Shown here piece after piece: positions 23,440-34,749 of a stretch of DNA of 64,000 nucleotides. A program made the translations under genes and the position numbers. Position 1 is the first letter of the stretch. Every line of letters starts with the position of its first letter. Below the pieces are notes generated by a model that was not told where the DNA came from, searched no databases, and saw only the letters and a list, made by a program, of their open reading frames with translations. The stretch is from Owenia fusiformis (lineage: Eukaryota > Annelida > Polychaeta > Sabellida > Oweniidae), in contig CAIIXF020000005.1 of NCBI GenBank assembly GCA_903813345.2, forward strand, positions 31,249,375-31,313,374. The letters run 5' to 3'.

Positions 23440-25270
23440 ATGTCCCCACCACATAGTGTGGGGCCATATTGTCGGCTTAGGCGCGTCCGTCCGTCTGTCC
23501 GTCCGTCCGTACGTCCGGGAGTTTTCTCCAAAACCGCTACAGATATCACCTTCAAATTTTCAGGGATAACTTATGAGTGGCTATAGATGTGAATGAAAAA
23601 AATTTAATTCGAAACCTACTTCCTGTCGGCCATTTTGAAGTCAAATGCTATAATCCTTGTCTGCAAACTTTAAGAAAAACTGCTTCACAGTTGCTTTTAA
23701 AACTTTAACATCTTGTTCAGCTCACTTCATTCTAGATCTGATTAGGTTTTGGACCTGCTAGCTCAGTCATGTCAGCTATTTTGAATGTCTTAAGAAAAGT
23801 TAGCCATGATAATACTTTATATCATATTGAATGGTGTTTTTTAGTTTTCATACTTTAACTATTTAGTAGCTTTATAAATAATTTCAGATTTACTTTGTTG
23901 TAAAAGCCTACTTTATTGTTAACAGTAGTTATATGTGATAATTTTGTAAAAAGAAATCAGCATAAACTCATAAGGACGTTATAAAAATATTCCTAGGGAA
24001 AATAGGTTTTGTGATTTATGTGGTAAAGGAATAGGTGATGAATTTCATGTCATTTTAGAATGCAAAGCTTTAAGTTATATTAGAAAAAGATACCTTCCTA
24101 AATGTTATACCACAAGACCAAACACACAGAAGTTTGAGAAATTAATGAATTCAAACAAAAATATACTCATAAAACTTTGTAAATTTTTAATCGAGGCTGG
24201 GCAAAAAAATGTTCTTACATGTATATAAATGTTATTTTAATGTTTGTTACTGTATTAGTTAAGTTTGTCTTTTGTACTCTTATACCCTGGGGTGAATTGA
24301 GAAATCAATAAATAAATAAATAAAATATTGTCGGCCATTTTGGATTTTTTGGTCCTAAAATCTTGTCTGTGAAGTCTTGTCTGCGCGTTTTCAGGTGAAC
24401 CGTTTGGTGGATCAATTTCAAATTTTCAGGGATGATTCTTAGTATAAAAATCTAGATCTCATTAGTTTTTTGGCATTCTGGGTAAATGTCAAGGCAGCCA
24501 TTTTGGATTTTCCGTCCTAAAATCTTGTCTGTAAAGTCTTGTCTACTCGTTTTCAGGTGAACTCTTTGGTAGATCAATTTCAAATTTTCAGGAATGATTC
24601 TTAGTATGAAAATCTAAAACTGATTAGTTTTTTTGCATTCTGGGTAAATGTCAAGGCAGCCATTTTGGATTTTCCGTATTAAAACAATTTGCCTGTAAAG
24701 TCTTGTCTACGCATTTTTAGGTGAACGGTTTGATAGATCAATTTCAAATTTTTAGGGATGATTCTTTGTATGAAAATCTACATCTGATTAGTTTTTTTGC
24801 ATTCTGCGTAAATGTTTAGGCAGCCATTTTGGATTTTCTGTCCTAAAATCTTGTCTGTAAAGTCTTGTCTACCCGTTTTCAGGTGAACCGTTTGGTAGAT
24901 CAATTTCATATTTTCAGGGATGATTCTTAGTATGAAAATCTACAAAAAGATTAGTTTTTTGACATTCTGGGTAAATGTAAAGGCAGCCATTTCGAATTTT
25001 CCATCCTGAAAGCTTGTCTGTAAAGTCTTGTTTACATGTTTTCTGGCTAACTGTGTGAAGGATCAATTTCAAATTTTCAGGGGTGGTTCTTAGTATGAAA
25101 ATCTAGAACTGACTAAATTTTGGGCATTCTGGGTAAATTTTAAGGTGGCCACTTTGGATTTTCCGTCCTCAAATTGTGTTGGTATAGTCTAATTGTCTAC
25201 TCATTTTCAGGATAACCATTTGATGGGATCACCACTTGGTGGGGACATTTTGTACACATTTGTGTTCTTG
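23440..25270 (+). mobile_element. Helentron-like element with ~162-bp tandem core, copy 1 (LINE inserted)
   Basis: 5' end ATGTCCCCACCACATAGTGT with GGGGCCATATTG, then a (GTCY)n tract; several core units of about 162 bp, each with GCAGCCATTTTGGATTTTCC and GGATGATTCTTAGTATGAAA; 3' end TTGGTGGGGACATTTTGTAC to GTGTTCTTG. ATGTCCCCACC at the start is complementary to GGTGGGGACAT near the end. Relatives are at 30231 and 44986. Interrupted at about 23971-24326 by a LINE fragment. Confidence 0.85.
23971..24326 (+). pseudogene. 5'-truncated non-LTR retrotransposon (LINE) 3' end
   Basis: The frame 23974-24228 encodes 84 residues then a stop. It begins GRYKNIPRENRFCDLCGKG, followed by DEFHVILECKA, the CxxC...H....C motif found at the C-terminus of many invertebrate LINE reverse transcriptases. 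The 3' end is an AATA repeat (CAATAAATAAATAAATAAA), the usual LINE tail. The other two host copies lack this block, so it is an insertion between ...AACTCAT and ATTGTCGGCC. Start is a 5' truncation. Confidence 0.85.
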
Positions 25271-26180
25271 TTTTCACTGTTATATCTGGGACCTTACAAG
25301 TGCAAAAATAGTTTTTTTGACATTCAGTAATACACTGTTAGAGAATTATTGCGATATAGATATGGCGATCTGATGAAAATCGATAACGTTTTTATAAATG
25401 AAGAAATATTACAAAGATGTGGTATATCTTAATGAGCAAACGGAAAGTAAAGTGAGCCCTAGATAATACTTCGATTACCATAGAAAATGCCTTAAGAAAT
25501 TAAAACAACATCATTATGAAGCAACGTTTATTTTCGTTTAGCTTGATCATAGATTTATGGCGAGAAAATAGATTACTATTCTGCATCTGAGGATTATGAT
25601 AAAATACTGTCTCTCTTTGATCAATTTCAGTGTTTTTCTACCCTGGTATTGATTCAAATGCTCATAATCCTCCTGAGATTATAATGGCCGATCTGGCATG
25701 TTCACCATATATTTTTCACGTTGAATTGTTACAGACTTGGGGTTACAGAGCCATGGAGACATGCAATAGATTGGAAGGATATCCTAATTGGATGAGTTTT
25801 CTATTATTATAGGCCTGGATATGTTATCAAACTCAACAGTGGAAATACGAACTACCTTTATTAAGTTTATAATGTAAGCAAAAACATGACATCTCACAAT
25901 CGATCAACTTAGACATATAACTTTATAATACATGTATCACACTCATGGAAATTTACTTTTATATAATAAGGAGGTTTTTTCCTAAACTTTCCAAAAAATA
26001 TTTTACTATTGAATTTCTACCAATATCAGTTAATTAATCTAATCATCAAAAGATTGTTAAACCACAATTATGAGCAAAATAATTGTATTTATGAACAGCT
26101 AAGGGAGTCTCTCTTGTGTGTGTTTCTGGGGAGTTACCTCTTGTGCTTCCACCTTGTTCAGCTTTCCCAAGTTAGGATGA
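25271..26180. other. Intron sequence, no gene confirmed
   Basis: An open stretch from 25631 to 25810 follows a CAATTTCAG acceptor-like site but matches no family I know and has no clear donor. Confidence 0.4.
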
Positions 26181-26590
26181 CATCATTCTCCTCCAATAAG
26201 ATTACGAGGTGTTGCATACGTAAGAAGTCACGTGACCAGCTTCAGCCAATCACAGATAGCGTCACCTCAGATTTTCCGCCATTCTTCTGCTTGATCCTGA
26301 CTGATTTATTAGAAGCAAGTTTTCCATTATTTTCATCGCTTTTCAGCATAAATTTAGAGGTAAGAGTGATTTTATTTTTGTGTTTATTATCCATCATTCT
26401 CCTCCAATAAGATTACGAGGTGTTGCATACGTAAGAAGTCACGTGACCAGCTTCAGCCAATCACAGATAGCGTCACCTCAGATTTTCCGCCATTCTTCTG
26501 CTTGATCCTGACTGATTTATTAGAAGCAAGTTTTCCATTATTTTCATCGCTTTTCAGCATAAATTTAGAGGTAAGAGTGATTTTATTTTC
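26181..26590. repeat. Two-copy direct duplication (211-bp period) with promoter-like motifs
   Basis: Units 26181-26391 and 26392-26590 are almost identical. Each has GTCACGTGAC (26227-26236; 26438-26447), a CCAAT box (AGCCAATCAC), the YY1-like TTTTCCGCCATTCTTC, and a strong splice-donor-like TTAGAG|GTAAGAGT. This order resembles a promoter with a non-coding first exon on the plus strand. Transcription is inferred only. Confidence 0.7.
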
Positions 26591-27399
26591 CCTCCTCCTC
26601 CCCTGTTCTTCCTCCCTCTTTTTACCTTTTTTCAGGTATCAGGTACCCGGACGGGCACCTTTAGGTATCGCAGGTGGGGCGGGTATTCAGACCCCACCTT
26701 TAACCGATTCAGGATATTAGCTGTAATTTTAGGTTTAACACCAGGTAAGGGTGTTTTCACGCTTGAGAGGCTCCCAAGGCTCGCACACGTGTTTAGTATC
26801 AAAGCTTAATGCCTGTTTTTCGGTTAAATAGAATAACTTAGTTAGTGCATAAAGATGTATACTGTTCATATCTTAATTCTGAAAAAAGAATGGTGCAAAT
26901 ATGTCTATTCATAACAGAGAAATCGAGTAGAAAAATCGAGGAAAAACTCAGTTCAAAATTTCGACACTAACTGTTCACTCTTGCTAATGGCATTCTCTGT
27001 AAATAGGCAAAAAGATGGAGTTTATACATTAACAATCCAGAAATTGACGCTCCCCTATATGGGCAAAAAGGTTGTGAGGTTATTCAACAAAAAAAATGAA
27101 TTTTGGCTTTTGCTCAGTTTGTGAGATTTTGCCTCCAAAGCCATTCAGAAGTTTCAATTTTGAGTGACATTTAATGCAATTTTCTCAGAAGTCTCAGAAG
27201 TTCATGTTATGTATGTGTCGAAGAAGAAATGATCTGAATAGCATATTTATTTATACCTTTTTAGATGCTTTTGTTGTTGCCTCCTTTGAAGATGAAGCTG
27301 TTAAGATGCTGAACAAGACATTTACATTTATCAAAATAATCTTAGAGACCCCATGCAATAATATATTTGCACTTTTACTGGTGAATCCAGAAGCTAACA
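26591..27399. other. Intron sequence, nothing recognised
   Basis: Starts with a C/T-rich run (CCCTCCTCCTCCCC) and is otherwise AT-rich with no clear repeat. Confidence 0.45.
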
Positions 27400-27545
27400 A
27401 GGGGGGGCATATTTTGGGCCACTAAATCCCAAAATTGGGCTCACATTTTAAAAATTTAAGGCCCATTTTTTGATAATTTGGCCTAAAATGGCCAAAAAAA
27501 GGCCAACTTATGCCTTAAAGGCCCACTAATTGAGGCCCGACAAAG
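27400..27545. repeat. GGGGGGCATATTT-type dispersed repeat, copy 2
   Basis: GGGGGGGCATATTTTGGGCC, GGGCTCACATTTT, TTTGATAATTTGGCCTAAAA, TTATGCCTTAAAGGCCCAC; same order and orientation as 5640-5815. Confidence 0.65.
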
Positions 27546-28151
27546 TTTCTGACTGACCTTTATAAACAAGAAGTCCTTTATTAACAACCTTACCACTCCC
27601 GTTGACAATAGCTTGATTTCCCCGTTGAGTAATTTGGAATCATTTTTATTACACTTTTCTAATATCTAAAAGTATCTTGATGGTTTCGGTTTTTCCCTCG
27701 AGGCTACTCAATTGATCCACTCTCATTAGTATGTCAAATGACGACCAGCCGACCTATCTATTGTCAATCAACCTATTAGAACACATTTTCATTGAATTCG
27801 GCTAATCTGGATGATGGTCATCGCATTCTAACTCATACTAAACAACTGAATTGATCCATTTGATCCATGACATTTCAATTCTTCTCAGCCAGAAATAGAA
27901 ACATTTGATGAGTATCAGAATTGAATTCCTCTAATCTTATATTATTACATATGGATAGGTCAGTTGCATGGAGAGAGGTATCACAACTTAATGCACCATT
28001 ACTGATTACACAAACTGAGGAAATCTAGTTCATGGATTTCGGATGGATTTAGAGAAACTACCAACAGACTTGACCAAGACCTGCCTTGACTGAAATTTCC
28101 ATTACTGAGATATTAATCAAATATCTCAATAAATGGAGATATATTGTTATT

Positions 28152-28257
28152 GTCTTCAACATTTTTGTGGATGGTGTTTGGAGTCCTCCACTCAACATTT
28201 TAAGTTTGATGTCTGTAACTAATGGCAGGTGGTGACAATTTGCATGTTAGTGCCTTA
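28152..28257 (+). mobile_element. ATGTCACCACC-family short element, copy 3
   Basis: Has TTTTTGTGGATGGTGTTTGG, then ATGGCAGGTGGTGAC and AATTTGCATGTTAGTGCCTT. The breakpoint of the glycosyltransferase duplication lies in its 3' part. Confidence 0.7.
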
Positions 28258-30206
28258 TATAGATTTATTATGCTTAATTCTATTATTTCCTCTGAATTTT
28301 ATTCTTTCATCTTGATTTGAATTAAAATTTATGTGGCACAGCACTAGAATAGCTATGATCCACATTCTCACTCAACCATGATCTGGCATGTAGACAATGT
28401 TATTAATGAGTATCATTAGAGGGAATTGTTGCTCTACACAGCAGTTCTACATTACCACGTTTGTTACATCTGTATTGTCAACATTACTGTGCTGTTCTGA
28501 CACTATTATAAATCAGATAAAACAACTTGGATATGCATTTATTGTATATTGTCATGAATATGACTGATTAAATATGACTGATACAACCACCAAATCTAAT
28601 ATTGGATCCCCTGTCACGCATATTTTTTTGATAATGAAATATGAATTGATACTTATAGGATAGTATGATATTGACTTTCACAATAACAAATTTTTTCATA
28701 TTCTGTCAATTTATTTTTTCCTTCTACTTTTGGTCAATGGTTGATGTTACTTCTCTTGATAATTATCATAGTGTCCTAAAGAATAAAACCCATATTCCTT
28801 CCTTTTTCAAACCTGAAAGCCTATATACACAATCCTTATTATGCACATTTATTCATCCTATTGTTCACATGAGACTGGTTAAGTAATGTCAAGATACAAT
28901 TTCTAATATTTTAGTGTTCCATCGTAGTCTACTTTAGCTGGATATAAGGGCATATCTAGAAATGTTTCATTCCATGTTTTCACCATTGTGTTATATTGAC
29001 TTTTTGCCCAATATTCATGCGTCCACTTCGTAGTATGGTCCCCTGCTTCCTTCCGATGGTTACCAAATTTTTGATATTTTGGCAGATTGGGAAATATGCA
29101 ATAAAGTTTGTTGATGTACATATGATACACATGCCATATTGACCACATTGTTTCACCATATTTAGCATACCATTGTGTATGGCGGATACCTGGTACATTT
29201 GGCTTGAAATGTGTAGACTTTTTTTCCTCATGATAAAATTTTTGGAATTTTCGCCAGCTGATAGGATTAGGTGCAAATCCCCAAGTTGTAGCTATTCTAT
29301 ACATGTATATGGTTTGTGACAATGGCGCCCTTACTTCGCAGTGTTCAGCATTTTTATGTCTTTTCCTGTCATTACATGCTTTGATTTTAGTTGATGCCAA
29401 GTAATCTGGCATAACGGTTGAAAGTCCTATTCCTGCCACATCTGACCTTGTGCCATAAATGGCATACGCTTTTTTCAACCAGGTGTAGAAATATTTCGAT
29501 ACATCAATGTCATCTTCCAAAATGAGTCCGATTTCTTTATTATCTTCAGGGGGTGTCCAAGTATCAATCCATTGCTTGTGTATCCCTGCATGCTCAGGAT
29601 GGACCTTCAATTCCTTTTTACCATGAATAAACTTAAACTTGTCAGCGACTTCGAATACATTTTGGTCCAGCTGATTTTTCTTGTCTCTGTCTATCCAGAT
29701 CTCTAGTAATATTTGATCACCATTGTATGTCGCATTGTTGAGTGAATCCAAGCAGATTTGTAAAGAGCTCCCACGGCTTCCCGTGAGAACTATCACTCGG
29801 AGGTCATACTGTCTTATCTCATTTGCATTGGTCTTCTGTATGTTCAGTTCTTGATTCTTCAATTGATTTTGTCCAAGTGAGACATTATAGTTTGAATGCA
29901 GTATGACGTGATCCAGTTCATGTTTTTTAATGTTAACATTGATGAAAATCTGACCCAACACATATATTGAAACCACGATCATGCATATGATGAAATATCT
30001 AAATCTTCTCACTCGTAATCTCATTTTAAAGCTATGCTCGCATCCACATATTACATTTCAAAGAATTGTTTTGTAAGTTTTTTAACTCTAAACTAGAATT
30101 ATTCAATGGATATGTAGTAAACACTAAAAGGATGGCAAACATTTGTTTATGCAGTTAAAATTCAATCGGTTAATAATTTACAAAGAAACATCACCAGTTT
30201 AAACAT
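28235..30206. repeat. Tandem segmental duplication, unit 1
   Basis: Direct duplicate of 32592-34586. Similarity begins at TTTGCATGTTAGTGCC, inside the 3' end of a short dispersed repeat (28152-28257), and ends after CATCACCAGTTTAAA, about 25 bp before a Helentron-like element. The coding copies are offset by 4379 bp. Confidence 0.9.
28903..30024 (-). CDS. GT-A glycosyltransferase-like type II membrane protein, copy 1
   Basis: Intact single-exon frame of 373 codons. Residues 8-28 form one hydrophobic segment after a basic start (MRLRVRRFR), a type II signal anchor expected of Golgi glycosyltransferases. The lumenal part begins near residue 75 with LRVIVLTGSRGSSLQICLDS, the opening strand and helix of a GT-A (GT2/GT13-like) fold. 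LEDDIDVS at 169-176 matches the metal- and nucleotide-sugar-binding EDD/DxD motif. N-glycosylation sequons occur, for example NNAT near 96. Donor and acceptor sugars cannot be told from the sequence. A reverse-strand AATAAA at 28848-28853 lies about 50 bases past the stop, a plausible poly(A) signal. The gene is antisense inside an AHCYL intron and has a near-identical copy 4.4 kb away, so recent duplication is clear. The family assignment is by motif only. Confidence 0.85.
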   Translation of the reverse strand: MRLRVRRFRYFIICMIVVSIYVLGQIFINVNIKKHELDHVILHSNYNVSLGQNQLKNQELNIQKTNANEIRQYDLRVIVLTGSRGSSLQICLDSLNNATYNGDQILLEIWIDRDKKNQLDQNVFEVADKFKFIHGKKELKVHPEHAGIHKQWIDTWTPPEDNKEIGLILEDDIDVSKYFYTWLKKAYAIYGTRSDVAGIGLSTVMPDYLASTKIKACNDRKRHKNAEHCEVRAPLSQTIYMYRIATTWGFAPNPISWRKFQKFYHEEKKSTHFKPNVPGIRHTQWYAKYGETMWSIWHVYHMYINKLYCIFPNLPKYQKFGNHRKEAGDHTTKWTHEYWAKSQYNTMVKTWNETFLDMPLYPAKVDYDGTLKY

Positions 30207-30230
30207 TTTAGTGTAATATATCTTCTTTTT

Positions 30231-32110
30231 ATGTCCCCACCACATAGTGTGGGGCCATATTGTCGGCCTAGGTGCATCCGTCTGTCTGTCCGTCTGTCCG
30301 AACGTCCAGCAGTTTTCTCCAAAACCGCTACAGATATCATCTTCAAATTTTCAGGGATAACTTATGAGTGCATATAGATGTGGATGAAAAAAAATAAGCT
30401 CGATAGCTACTTCCTGTCGGCCGTTTTGAAGTCAAATGCTAAAATCCTTGTCTGCAAACTTTAAGAAAAATGGCTTCACAGTTGCTTTTAAAACTTTAAA
30501 ATCTTGTTCAGCTCACTTCATTCTAGATCTGATTAGGTTTTGGACCTGTTAGCTCAGTCATGTCAGCCATTTTGAATGTTTGAAGAAAAGTTAGCGCACG
30601 ATAATACTTTGTATCATATTGAATGGTGTTTTTCAGTTTTCATACTTTAACTATTTAGTAGCTTTATAAATAATTTCAGGTGTACTATGTTGTAAAAGCC
30701 TGTTATTGTTAACAGTAGTTATATGTGATAATTTTGTAAAAAGAGATCAGCAAAAACTCATCATCACTTTTTTATTGTCGGCCATTTTGGATTTTTCCGT
30801 CCTAAAATCTTGTCAGTAAAGTCTTGTCTACGCGTTTTCAGGTGAACCGTTTGGTAGATCAATTTCAAATTTTCAGGGATGATTCTTAGTTTGAAAATCT
30901 AGATCTGATTAGTTTTTGGGCATTCTGGGTAAATGTCAAGGCAGCTATTTTGGATTTTCCGTCCTAAAATCGTGTCTGTAAAGTCTTGTCTACGCATTTC
31001 CAGGTTAACCTTTTGGTAGATCAATTTCAAATTTTCAGGGATGATTCTTAGTATGAAAGTCTAGATCTGATTAGTTTTTGGGCATTCTGGGTAAATGTCA
31101 AGGCAGCCATTTTGGATTTTCTGTCCTAAAATCTTGTCTGTAAAGTCTTGTCTACGCATTTCCAGGTGAACCGTTTGGTAGATCAATTTCAAATTTTCAG
31201 GGATGATTCTTAGTATGAAAATTCAGAACAGATTAGTTTTTTGGCATTCTGGATAAATGTCAAGGCAGCCATTTTGGATTTTCTGTCCTCAAATCTTGTC
31301 TATAAAGTTTTGTTAACATGTTTTCTGGTTAACTGTGTGATGGATCAATTTCAAATTTTCAGGGGTGGTTCTTAGTATTAACCTTCTGCACTCCGACTTA
31401 TTTCAGCAAATATATCCCACGCATCTGACTTATTTTTCAAAAATGATATGCCTGGACTAAATAATTAATATCTCAATAACTACTGAATGAATCTGGATAA
31501 AATTTTCACAAAGGGAAGATACACTAGCGTGGCTCATGAGAAATATGTTCTCATGAATTTTTTTCGTACATAAACACGACTGGGCATAAATATACCATGA
31601 ATACTCCTCCGGAATCCGCCGTTTCGCCCCTCGGGAGATTCAACGTCTGGTCAGAATCCAAAACTGAATTTGCAGCGATTGAATGTTCTTCTTTTCAGTT
31701 CAGAAAATATTCTAGTTTCTATTTTCGATGACCATTATCGGCTTCCAAGAGCCTAAAGAGCTCGAAATCGCAATCCATTTCCTCCACATTTTCGTTGTGA
31801 TCGTATTTGGCCGTCATTTTGTACGATTTGTTCACTAAAACACTAAGTTTTCAAAAGTTAGATTTGTGTCGTCCGGATCCGCCGGTGGATTCTGGCGGTA
31901 ATTTTGAATGGGCGGACGCGGTAGCCGGTGGTCTGCTAAAGGTTAAAATCTAAAACTGACTTATTTTTGGCATTCTGGGTAAATTTTAAGGTGGCCATTT
32001 TGGATTTTCCGTCCTCAAATTGTGTCGGTAAAGTCTTGTCTACTCATTTTTAGGATAACTATTTGACGGGATCACCAGGTGGGGACATTTTGTACACATT
32101 TGTGTTCTTG
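30231..32110 (+). mobile_element. Helentron-like element with ~162-bp tandem core, copy 2
   Basis: Same ends as the copy at 23440: ATGTCCCCACCACATAGTGT, GTCY tract (30281-30307), core units, then AGGTGGGGACATTTTGTACA and GTGTTCTTG. Lies between the two glycosyltransferase copies and contains a TTAA-flanked insertion at 31378-31946. Confidence 0.85.
31378..31946. mobile_element. piggyBac-like MITE inserted in Helentron-like copy 2
   Basis: Begins TTAACCTTCTGCACTCCGAC and ends in the inverse of TTAACCTTTAGCAGACCACC, with TTAA at both boundaries. Removing it restores the host phrase CTTAGTA-TTAAAATCTA, matching CTTAGTATGAAAATCTA in the other copies. TTAA duplication and a TTAACCYTT start fit piggyBac-like elements. 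No transposase. Confidence 0.8.
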
Positions 32111-32590
32111 TTATTATTTGTTATTATTAGAGAGTCTATTGTTTTTGCCCGAATTCTTATTATTCTTATCTACACGTTTTCTCAGTAACTATAAGACTTT
32201 GGGTAAATCTATTTATCCAATACTTGGACGTGTTACAGGTACACAAAGCAGGTTTGTAAAAAAAAATAGCTTTACGTCCCGCTCTGAGCGGGCAGATATA
32301 GTATATCTACCTGCTATCATCATAATTGCTGTTCGCATATTGGTTCATTTTTTGTAACGTTCGCATGATAACTGTAAACAACAATGGAGAAAAAATATAA
32401 TTGTGATCTGTTCGTTGGGAAGGGAAGGATTATCCTGTTCAAAATGATCAAATGATCAAAAATTCGAGAAAATAAATGTAGATGAATAAAATACTGAAAG
32501 AACAGGAAAACGCGGCCATGGCCAAAAAAACAAAACTGGATATGAATATCTAAAATATTTCCACGGTTGGTTGAACTTTTTGAACTATGA
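32111..32590. other. Inter-gene sequence with small hairpin
   Basis: Contains CGTCCCGCTCTGAGCGGGCA (32274-32293, hairpin CCCGCTC/GAGCGGG) and AGATATAGTATATCT; probably another repeat fragment. No gene recognised. Confidence 0.45.
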
Positions 32591-32591
32591 G

Positions 32592-34586
32592 ATGATTTGC
32601 ATGTTAGTGCCTTATATAGATTTATTATGCTTAATTGTATTATTTCCTCTGAATTTTATTCTTCCATCTTGATTTGAATTAAAATTTATGTGGCACAGCA
32701 CTAGAATAACTATGATCCACATTCTCACTCAACCATGATCCGGCATGGAGACAATGTTATTAATGAGTATCATTAGAGGGAATCGTTGCTCTACACAGCA
32801 GTTCTACATTACCACGTTTGTTACATCTGTATTGTCATCATTACTGTGCTGTTCTGACACTATTATAAATCAGATAAAACAACTTGGATATGCATTTATT
32901 GTATATTGTCATGAATATGACTGATTGGATATGACTGATACAACCACCGAATCTAATATTGGATTCCCTATCACACATGTTTTTGAGAATGAAATATGAA
33001 ATGATACTTATTAGATAGTATGATGTTGACTTTCAAAATAACAAATTGATATGATTTCATATTCTGTCGATATATTTTTTCCTTGTACTTTTGGTCAATG
33101 GTCGATGTTACTTCTCTTGATAAATATCATAGTGTCCTGTAGAATAAAACCCATATTCCTTCCCTCCAATTATAGCCTCAGTTTTTAATGCTGTAAGCCT
33201 ATAAATTAAAATCCTTATAATGCACATTTATTCATCCTATTGTTCACATGAGACTGGTTTAGTAATGTCAAGATACAATTTCTAATATTTTAGTGTCCCA
33301 TCATAGTCTACTTTAGCTGGATATAAGGGCATATCGAGGAATGTTTCATTCCATGTTTTCACTATTGTGTTATATGGACTTTTTGCCCAATATTCATGCG
33401 TCCTCTTCGTAGTATGGTCCCCTGCTTCCTTCCGATGGTTACCAAATTTTTGATATTTTGGCAGATTGGGAAATATGCAGTAAAGTTTGTTGATGTACAT
33501 ATGATATACATGCCATATTGACCACATTGTTTCACCATATGTGGCATACCATTGTGTATGGCGAATACCTGGTACATTTGGCTTGAAAATTGTAGAATTT
33601 TTTTTCGCATGATAAAATTTTTGGAATTTCCGCCAGCTGATGGCATTAGGTGCAAACCCCCATGTTGTAGCTATTCTATACATGTATATGGTTTGTGACA
33701 ATGGCGCCCTTACTTCGCAGTGTTCAGCATTTTTATGTCTTTTCTTGTCATTACATGCTTTGATTTTAGTTGATGCCAAGTAATCTGGCATAACAGTTGA
33801 AAGTCCTATTCCTGCCACATCTGACCTTGTGCCATATATAGCATACGCTTTTTTCAACCAGGTGTAGAAATATTTCGATACATCAATGTCATCTTCCAAA
33901 ATGAGTCCGATTTCTTTATTGTCTTCAGGGGGAATCCAAGAGTCAATCCATTGCTTGTGTATCCCTGCATGCTCAGGATGGACCTTCAATTCCTTTTTAC
34001 CATGAATAAACTTAAACTTGTCAGCAACTTCAAATACTTTTTCATCCAGCTTGTTTTTCTTGTCTCTGTCTATCCAGATCTCTAGTAATATTTGATCACC
34101 ATTGTATGTCGCATTGTTGAGTGAATCCAAGCAGATTTGTAAAGAGCTCCCACGGCTTCCCGTGAGAACTATCACTCGGAGATCGTACTGTCTTATCTCA
34201 TATGCATTGGTCTTCTGTATGTTCAGCTCTTGATTCTTTAATTGATTTTGTCCAAGTGAGACATTATAGTCTGAACGCAGTATGACGTGGTCCAGAACAT
34301 GTTTTTTAATGTTAACATTGATGAAAATCTGACCCAGCACGTATATTGAAACCACGATCATGTATATGATGAAATATCTAAATCTTCCCACACGTAATCT
34401 CATTTTAAAGATAAGTTCGCATCCACATATTATGCTTCAAACAATGATTTGTAAACGATTCTTTAAACTAGAATGATTCAAATTTTATGGATATGTAGTA
34501 AATACTAAAAGGATGGCAAACATTTGTTAAAGCAGTTAAAATTCATTCTGTTAATAATTTACAAAGAAACATCACCAGTTTAAAAT
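32592..34586. repeat. Tandem segmental duplication, unit 2
   Basis: Second copy of the glycosyltransferase-bearing segment, including 3' flank (CACAGCACTAGAATA, GACTGATACAACCACC) and 5' flank (ACATCACCAGTTTAAA). Only the last ~20 bases of the dispersed repeat at the left edge of unit 1 are present here. Confidence 0.9.
33282..34403 (-). CDS. GT-A glycosyltransferase-like type II membrane protein, copy 2
   Basis: Intact 373-codon frame, colinear with copy 1 with no gaps; I count 21 residue differences (about 94% identity). Signal anchor, LTGSRGSSLQICLDS and LEDDIDVS are unchanged. Differences cluster in the stem (residues 30-70) and around residues 265-273. Both copies remaining open over 1.1 kb suggests both are used. 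The copies share about 2 kb including 3' flank and some 5' flank; a reverse AATAAA is at 33227-33232 here too. Between the copies lies a Helentron-like repeat (30231-32110). An animal type II glycosyltransferase is the best reading; exact specificity is unknown. Confidence 0.85.
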   Translation of the reverse strand: MRLRVGRFRYFIIYMIVVSIYVLGQIFINVNIKKHVLDHVILRSDYNVSLGQNQLKNQELNIQKTNAYEIRQYDLRVIVLTGSRGSSLQICLDSLNNATYNGDQILLEIWIDRDKKNKLDEKVFEVADKFKFIHGKKELKVHPEHAGIHKQWIDSWIPPEDNKEIGLILEDDIDVSKYFYTWLKKAYAIYGTRSDVAGIGLSTVMPDYLASTKIKACNDKKRHKNAEHCEVRAPLSQTIYMYRIATTWGFAPNAISWRKFQKFYHAKKNSTIFKPNVPGIRHTQWYATYGETMWSIWHVYHMYINKLYCIFPNLPKYQKFGNHRKEAGDHTTKRTHEYWAKSPYNTIVKTWNETFLDMPLYPAKVDYDGTLKY

Positions 34587-34749
34587 ATTTTTTGACGTAA
34601 ATATGCATATCATTATGATACTGATAAGATCTAAGATGTCTATGAGTTGTTTTGTTTTATTTTTGTTATTTATTTTACATTTTACTCAATTTAAATGAAT
34701 CTCAGCTAGGATTAGAAGGATGAACATTTTTTAAGAGGTACTTGAACTC

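Noticed and set aside
25630-25812. 60-aa frame after an acceptor-like CAATTTCAG
   Set aside because: No donor, no partner exon and no recognised domain.
28980-29276. Second minus-strand frame within glycosyltransferase copy 1 (and its equivalent 33362-33655)
   Set aside because: Overlaps the conserved frame; no independent support.
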